Both the position numbers and the translations under genes were made by a program. Below the pieces are notes generated by a model. The model was not told the DNA's origin. It did no database searches and saw only the letters and a program-made list of their open reading frames with translations. Of a DNA stretch of 64,000 bases, positions 59,280 through 64,000 are shown one piece after another. How positions within the stretch are numbered: position 1 is the stretch's first letter; every line of letters begins with the position of its first letter. The stretch comes from CAVQAH01 sp963784195. Lineage in GTDB: Bacteria > Acidobacteriota > Vicinamibacteria > Vicinamibacterales > 2-12-FULL-66-21. The stretch spans positions 1 to 64,000 of the forward strand of contig CAWARA010000019.1 in the NCBI GenBank assembly GCA_963784195.1. The letters run 5' to 3'.

Positions 59280-60521
59280 ATGCTCTCTCCCCGTGCAACC
59301 CGGATTGCCGTGTCCCCGACCATGAAGGTGGCCGCGGACGCAATGAAACTCAAAGCGGAAGGCGTCGACGTCGTCGATCTGGGGGCCGGCGAGCCCGATT
59401 TCCCGACGCCGGACCACGTCTCGGCCGCTGCACACGCCGCCATCGACGCCCACTTCACCAAGTACACGACGAACTCGGGCACCGACGAGCTGAAGCGCGC
59501 CATCGTCGCGCGCTATCGCGAGGACTGTGGCATCGAGTACACGACGGCCGAGACGATCGTCACCGCCGGCGGCAAACAGGCGCTGTTCAACTCGGTGATG
59601 GTGCTCTTCGGATCCGGCGACGAAGTGATCACGCACATGCCCGGCTGGCCGACGCTCGTCGAGCAGATCAAGCTCGCCGATGCGACGCCGGTCATCGTAC
59701 GCACGCACGCCGAGGACGGCTTCCGCCTTCGCGCCGACACGATCCTCGGCGCCGTGACCGCCCGCACGCGCGGCATCATCATCAACTCGCCCAGCAACCC
59801 GACCGGCGCGCTAATCAGCGAGGCGGATCTCGAGCAGGTCGCCAAAGAGGCTGCCCGCCGCGGGATCTGGGTCCTGCTCGATCTCTGCTACGAGAAACTG
59901 ATCTACGACCCGACGCCTCACAACCTGCCCGGTGTCCTGGCCCGGACGATGAAGGATCGCACCGTGCTGTGCGGATCGGCTTCGAAGGCCTACGCGATGA
60001 CCGGCTGGCGCTGTGGCTGGGCGCTGGCACCGGCAGCCGTCGTGAGCGCGTGCAACGCGATTCAGAGCCACTCGACGTCGAACGTTTCGTCGATCACCCA
60101 GAAGGCAGCGGTCGCGGCGCTGAACGGGCCGCAGTCGTGCGTGACAGACATGCTGAACGAATACCGCCGCCGGCGCGATCAGCTGACCACGTGGCTCGCC
60201 GAGGAACCGCGGCTGCGGCTCGTCAAACCGGCCGGAGCGTTCTACCTGTTTCCGGACGTGTCGGACTTTCTCTCGCCCGACGGGGTGCGCACGTCATCCG
60301 ACCTCGCGGCCGGCTTGCTCAAGGATATGCGCGTGGCGATCACGCCTGGTGAAGCGTTCGACTCGCCAGGCTTCATCCGGATCTCGTACGCCGCGTCGAT
60401 GGAAGACTTGAAGCGCGGCGCCGAGCGAATCATCCAATACGTGCGAAGCATGGATCCGACCCCTGTAGGCCCGACCTTTAGGTCGGGCGTGCCGGATATA
60501 ACCCCAGGCGTGCCGGAATAA
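59280..60521 (+). CDS. Aspartate aminotransferase (class I/II, PLP)
   Basis: A 413-residue fold-type I aminotransferase. DLGAGEPDFPTPDHV, TKYTTNSGTDELKRAI, TAGGKQALFN, INSPSNPTGALIS, and the PLP lysine in CGSASKAYAMTGWRCGW; RISYA near the end binds the carboxylate. It resembles the thermophilic type Ib aspartate aminotransferase (some also use prephenate). The final 20 residues (VGPTFRSGVPDITPGVPE) come from a REP-like palindrome, so the ancestral C-terminus was probably shorter. It starts 2 nt after the coaD stop. Confidence 0.92.
   Translation: MLSPRATRIAVSPTMKVAADAMKLKAEGVDVVDLGAGEPDFPTPDHVSAAAHAAIDAHFTKYTTNSGTDELKRAIVARYREDCGIEYTTAETIVTAGGKQALFNSVMVLFGSGDEVITHMPGWPTLVEQIKLADATPVIVRTHAEDGFRLRADTILGAVTARTRGIIINSPSNPTGALISEADLEQVAKEAARRGIWVLLDLCYEKLIYDPTPHNLPGVLARTMKDRTVLCGSASKAYAMTGWRCGWALAPAAVVSACNAIQSHSTSNVSSITQKAAVAALNGPQSCVTDMLNEYRRRRDQLTTWLAEEPRLRLVKPAGAFYLFPDVSDFLSPDGVRTSSDLAAGLLKDMRVAITPGEAFDSPGFIRISYAASMEDLKRGAERIIQYVRSMDPTPVGPTFRSGVPDITPGVPE
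60465..60493. repeat. REP-like palindrome encoding the aminotransferase C-terminus
   Basis: GTAGGCCCGACCT-TT-AGGTCGGGC followed by GTGCC, nearly identical to 55212-55240, but here inside the reading frame, which runs on through a degenerate partial copy (CCAGGCGTGCCGG) to TAA 60519-60521. Confidence 0.85.
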
Positions 60522-60529
60522 CCCCGAAT

Positions 60530-61915
60530 GTGATTACACCCGGTTTCCCGCAATCCCTTGCCACCGTCGTCGGAGCGGATCATGTCCGTACCGACGACGA
60601 ATCCCGGATCGCCTACGGGACGGATGCGCTGAAGCGGGGGATGCCGGCCGACGTCGTCGTCTTTCCCGCCAACACCCGCGAAGTCTCCGAGGTTGCCCGT
60701 CTTTGTAACGCCGAACGGATCCCGATTGTTCCGCGCGGGGCGGGAACGGGCTACACGGGCGGTGCCGTGCCGCTGCACGGCGGCGTCGTGCTCTCGCTCG
60801 AGCGCATGAACCGCATCCTCGACATCGACGAGGCCAACCTCGTGGCGGTCGTCGAACCGAACGTGATCACAGGCGATCTTCAGAAAGCTGTCGAGCGCGT
60901 CGGGCTGTTCTATCCACCCGATCCTGCGTCGCTGAATCAATCGGTCATCGGTGGAAACGTCGCGGAATGCGCGGGCGGTCCGCGCGCGTTCAAGTACGGC
61001 ACGACGAAGCAATACGTCCTGGGACTGGAAGCGGTGCTGCCAACCGGCGAGGTGATCGAGACGGGCGGCAAAGTCGTCAAGAACGTCGTCGGCTACGACC
61101 TGACCCACCTGCTCGTCGGCTCCGAAGGCACCCTGGCGATCATCACGAAGATCATCCTGCGGCTCATTCCGAAGCCGCCCGTGCAGGCGACGCTCCGCGC
61201 GTCGTTCGAGGGAGTCGACGCCGCCGTCGCGGCCGTGTCGGCCATCATCAAGGCGCGGGTCGTACCGGCCGCCCTCGAGCTGATCGATCGCGAGTCACTC
61301 GATGCCGTCGCGCGCAACCTCAACGTCCGCTCTCTCGCACCCGAAGGCACCGGAGCCATCCTGCTGATCGAGGTGGACGGCGTCCCTTCCGCCGTCGACG
61401 AAGAGGCGATGCGGGTCGAGCGGGCCTGCCGCGAAGCCGGATCGACCGAAGTGCTGCGGGCGCGCGACGAGGCCGAGCGCGCCGAGCTCTGGCGGGTGCG
61501 CCGCGAGATCTCCCTTTCGTTGAAGATGGTCGCGCCGCTCAAGTTCAACCACGATGTCGTCGTTCCCAAGGGCAGGATTCCGGAGCTCTTCGCGCTCGTC
61601 CATCGCATTCGTGAGGAATTCAGGCTGAGGATTCCACTGTTCGGTCATGCCGGAGACGGGAACATTCACGTCAACATCATGGTGGACCCGCAGGACGCGG
61701 CAGAGGTCGCGCGCGCGCACGATGCCGAGCACGTGCTGTTTGCCGGCGTCGTGGCGCTCGAAGGCTCCATAAGCGGCGAGCATGGGATCGGGTTTTCGAA
61801 AGCGCCGTTCGTGCCGCTCGAACTGTCGGCTGACGAGATCGCGCTGATGAAACGCGTGAAGCAGGCGTTCGATCCCAACGGGATTCTCAATCCGGGGAAG
61901 ATTTTTCCGACGTAA
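60530..61915 (+). CDS. glcD: FAD-linked glycolate/lactate oxidase subunit GlcD
   Basis: A 461-residue flavoprotein of the VAO/PCMH family. The FAD-binding domain shows VVVFPANTREVSEVARLCN, PIVPRGAGTGYTGGAVPLHGGVVLSLERMNRI, NVAECAGGPRAFKYGTTKQYVLGLEAVLPTGEVI and VGYDLTHLLVGSEGTLAIIT. The C-terminal substrate domain ends FGHAGDGNIHVNIM and EGSISGEHGIGFSKA. It oxidises glycolate, D-lactate or another 2-hydroxy acid. GTG 60530 is the start. No glcE/glcF partner follows, so it may be the GlcD-like single-subunit form. Confidence 0.9.
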   Translation: MITPGFPQSLATVVGADHVRTDDESRIAYGTDALKRGMPADVVVFPANTREVSEVARLCNAERIPIVPRGAGTGYTGGAVPLHGGVVLSLERMNRILDIDEANLVAVVEPNVITGDLQKAVERVGLFYPPDPASLNQSVIGGNVAECAGGPRAFKYGTTKQYVLGLEAVLPTGEVIETGGKVVKNVVGYDLTHLLVGSEGTLAIITKIILRLIPKPPVQATLRASFEGVDAAVAAVSAIIKARVVPAALELIDRESLDAVARNLNVRSLAPEGTGAILLIEVDGVPSAVDEEAMRVERACREAGSTEVLRARDEAERAELWRVRREISLSLKMVAPLKFNHDVVVPKGRIPELFALVHRIREEFRLRIPLFGHAGDGNIHVNIMVDPQDAAEVARAHDAEHVLFAGVVALEGSISGEHGIGFSKAPFVPLELSADEIALMKRVKQAFDPNGILNPGKIFPT

Positions 61916-61984
61916 GAATCACATGTCAATCCGCCGAAATCCGCGCCCTGTCAGCATCCGCGGCCGGGGATGGTATCCTGCTGT

Positions 61985-62737
61985 ATGCACCGATCTTTGA
62001 GAGCGATTCTCATCCTTCCGGCATTCGTGTTCCTGGCGTGCAGTCAGCCCGCCGCGCAGTCGCAGCAGCAGGAAGTTGAGGCGCTACGCAAGGAGATCGA
62101 GATCCTCAAGCGCGACCTCGCTGAAGTCCGTGAATTCCTCAAGGTCGTGACGAAAGGTCAGTTCGGCGCCGCCAGAATCGAGGACAAGACCATCGACCTC
62201 ACCGGCGCGCCAGTCAACGGACAGGCATCCGCGAAGCTGACCCTGGTGGAGATTTCCGATTACCACTGCCCGTTCTGCCGGCGCCACTTCCAGCAGACGC
62301 AGCCGCAGATCTACTCGGAGTTCGTGAACACCGGCAAGGTCCGTCACGTCTTCATCCACTACCCGATCGATCAGCTGCATCCCGACGCGTTCAGGTCGCA
62401 CGAAGCGGCCAGCTGCGCGCAGGACCAGGGCAAGTTCTGGGAGCTGCACACCAAGCTCTTCGAGACGCCGGCCAAGACCACCGATCAGATTGTCGCGATC
62501 GCGCAAACTGCGGGACTCGATTCCACCGCGCTCAAGGCGTGCATGGACAGCGGCAAGTACTCGAAGGCCGTGCGCGAGAGCGTTGCGAACATGCAGGAGC
62601 TCGGCGCCGACAGCACACCGCTGTTTCTCATCGGCCTGACACCCGCGCCCGGCCAACCGATGAAGATCGTACAGGTCATCAAAGGCGCCTACCCGTTCTC
62701 CGAATTCAAAACCCGTCTCGAGGGAATGCTGAAGTAA
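61985..62737 (+). CDS. DsbA-family thiol oxidoreductase lipoprotein
   Basis: A 250-residue lipoprotein: lipobox VFLAC, a heptad-like coiled coil (QQEVEALRKEIEILKRDLAEVREFL), then a thioredoxin-fold domain with the redox motif CPFC in SDYHCPFCRRHF, HYPIDQLHPDAF, and ADSTPLFLIG (with Pro before the cis-Pro loop). It resembles membrane-tethered DsbA/thioredoxin_4 disulphide carriers such as BdbD. ATG 61985 directly precedes the signal sequence. It is convergent with the AmrS gene. Confidence 0.85.
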   Translation: MHRSLRAILILPAFVFLACSQPAAQSQQQEVEALRKEIEILKRDLAEVREFLKVVTKGQFGAARIEDKTIDLTGAPVNGQASAKLTLVEISDYHCPFCRRHFQQTQPQIYSEFVNTGKVRHVFIHYPIDQLHPDAFRSHEAASCAQDQGKFWELHTKLFETPAKTTDQIVAIAQTAGLDSTALKACMDSGKYSKAVRESVANMQELGADSTPLFLIGLTPAPGQPMKIVQVIKGAYPFSEFKTRLEGMLK

Positions 62738-62763
62738 GCCCGACCTGGCGTGCGGGTGTTCCC

Positions 62764-63888
62764 TTACGACACGACCCGCAACCGTCGCGACCCGGGTAGA
62801 AACGGCATCGACGCGATTTGTCCGGCGAATCCCGATCCCCAGCGGCCCGGGATGGACGTTCCGCAATCCGGGCACGATCCATTGGCGGTGAGGCGGTACG
62901 ACCGAATGAGGTAACCGTGGCGCTCGACGAGCAGCGCGCGGCAGGTGGGGCAGCGCGTGTTCTCCCAATCGCCGACGCGGCCGGGAAGGTTGCCGGCGTA
63001 GACGAAGCGCAGGCCATGGCTCCGTCCGATCTCTACGGCGCGCAACAGCATCTCGGGCGTGGTGTTGTCCGGATCGTTCATCCGGTAGTCCTTGTGGAAC
63101 GCGGTCACGTGCCACGGGATGTCGGGGGAGACGCTCGCCACGAAGTCGGTCAGCCGATGCAGTTCGTCTTCGGAATCGTTGAAGCCGGGGATGAGGAGCG
63201 TGACGAGCTCGAGCCACACGCCCATCGCGTGCAGCGTGCGGATGGTGAAGAGAATCGGCTCCAGGCGGCCGCCGAGCTGACGGTAATGACGATCGTCGAA
63301 GCTCTTGAGGTCGACCTTGTAGAGGTCCACCCACGGGCGGATGTAGTCGAGCACGCGTGGTGTGCCGTTGCCGTTCGAGACGTAGGCCGTCATCAGGCCC
63401 CGCGCGCGCGCCTGCTTGAAGACCGCGACAGCCCACTCGCTGGTGATCAGCGGCTCGTTGTAGGTGCTGACGACGACGCGGGCCCCGAGCCGGACGGCTT
63501 CGTCGGCAAGCTGTGACGGCGTGACGTCGAGCGGCGCGGAGACGGCATCAGGATCGCGAAGGGCTTGAGACGTGACCCAGTTCTGACAGTAGGAACAATG
63601 CAGGTCGCATCCGAGCATGCCGAAGCTGAACGCGAGCGCGCCCGGATGGGCGTGGAAGAACGGTTTCTTTTCGATTGGATCGCACTGGACGCCGCCGACG
63701 TACCCGAACGGCACCTGAAGCACGCCGCCGCGATTGAACCGGACCTTGCAGACGCCGAGCGCGCCATCCGGGATGGGGCAGGCGTGGCCACACGCATGGC
63801 AACGCAAACGGCCGTTGGATATGGCTTCGACGAGTTCGGGAGCGGCCTCGACCGTTCTCGCCTCGAGCACCTCGGCGAGGGTAGCCAT
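62764..63888 (-). CDS. amrS: AmmeMemoRadiSam-type radical SAM enzyme (AmrS)
   Basis: A 374-residue radical SAM protein. An N-terminal zinc-like segment CHACGHACPIPDGALGVCKVR precedes the 4Fe-4S motif CDLHCSYCQNW (C-x3-C-x2-C), STYNEPLITSEW, YVSNGNGTPRVLDYI, VDLYKVDLKSFDDRHYRQLGG and HVTAFHKDYRMNDPDNTTPEML. A C-terminal extension with CPTCRALL and CPDCGTSIPG may bind metal. The partners Memo and AmmeCR1 are not in the window. ATG 63888 is chosen since homologues begin just before this helix. Confidence 0.9.
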   Translation of the reverse strand: MATLAEVLEARTVEAAPELVEAISNGRLRCHACGHACPIPDGALGVCKVRFNRGGVLQVPFGYVGGVQCDPIEKKPFFHAHPGALAFSFGMLGCDLHCSYCQNWVTSQALRDPDAVSAPLDVTPSQLADEAVRLGARVVVSTYNEPLITSEWAVAVFKQARARGLMTAYVSNGNGTPRVLDYIRPWVDLYKVDLKSFDDRHYRQLGGRLEPILFTIRTLHAMGVWLELVTLLIPGFNDSEDELHRLTDFVASVSPDIPWHVTAFHKDYRMNDPDNTTPEMLLRAVEIGRSHGLRFVYAGNLPGRVGDWENTRCPTCRALLVERHGYLIRSYRLTANGSCPDCGTSIPGRWGSGFAGQIASMPFLPGSRRLRVVS

Positions 63889-63899
63889 AGATAGATTGT

Positions 63900-63945
63900 G
63901 CCACGTGCGACGTGCGACGTGCTGCTTGTCACGTGCAACGGGCAA
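63900..63945. repeat. GTGCGAC heptamer repeat
   Basis: CCACGTGCGACGTGCGACGTGC contains two clean GTGCGAC heptamers plus partial copies, followed by the related GTCACGTGCAACGGGCAACGGGG. It lies upstream of amrS at the window edge; only part of the gap is visible. Confidence 0.55.
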
Positions 63946-64000
63946 CGGGGTAGCTACGGGGTCACGCCCGAGGCGCGAGGCGCCGTACGGCGTGCAGACG

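Overview
This 64 kb window is GC-rich, gene-dense chromosomal DNA from a diderm (Gram-negative) bacterium. A BamD-type lipoprotein, an Omp85-type outer-membrane barrel, a zinc-dependent cell-wall amidase and several Sec signal peptides show two membranes. The gene mix (S55/SpoIVB-type secreted protease, AmrS radical SAM enzyme, RNase J, DUF3467, several ECF sigma/anti-sigma pairs, many TPR proteins) suggests Acidobacteriota, perhaps a Vicinamibacteria-like lineage. That assignment is inference; no rRNA or tRNA gene was seen.

Layout. 1-7555 (minus): a housekeeping run aroC-def-fmt-rsmB, then, after a 450-bp repeat block, PASTA protein-rpe-thioesterase-NAD epimerase-bamD. 7675-12818 (plus): a very large sigma-54 activator and a lone pair of Dpp/Opp-type permeases. 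12979-20791: a TPR protein, an ECF sigma/zinc-finger anti-sigma pair, a beta-propeller protein and an S55 protease. 20888-38150 (plus): an aromatic amino acid supra-operon opening with a trp leader peptide (three consecutive Trp codons) and a complete attenuator, followed by fused aroDE, trpEGDCFBA, chorismate mutase, DAHP synthase and tyrA, then acetoacetate/thiolase genes, a JAMM protease and an Omp85 protein. 38180-53202 (mostly minus): M17 aminopeptidase, amidase-FtsK-RNase J, rsmA, a zincin, nth, another ECF operon, DUF3467 and lexA. 53401-64000: ECF sigma/anti-sigma/Spy-like trio, recG, rsmD, coaD, aspartate aminotransferase, glcD, a DsbA-like lipoprotein and amrS.

The most unusual content lies between the genes. 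Several families of palindromic elements recur: (a) about 300-bp cloverleaf-like long inverted repeats at 47543-47840 and 50065-50377, with 32-33 bp apical stems that covary and swapped side hairpins; (b) about 150-bp inverted repeats with AAAAA/TTTTT ends and a conserved GCCCAA-CYGA-TTGGGC core at 3327-3477 and 18687-18835; (c) hairpins built from iterated heptamers (CGTGGTT, AATCGGA, TTGGGAG and perhaps CGTGCGA) in at least nine gaps; and (d) short REP-like palindromes, some of which encode the C-termini of proteins. Ten or eleven genes appear broken by one-base indels or a stop codon, mostly by one extra base. Residual assembly error is the likeliest reason, but a few sites, such as the CAG tract in the propeller gene, deserve a check as possible slippage sites.
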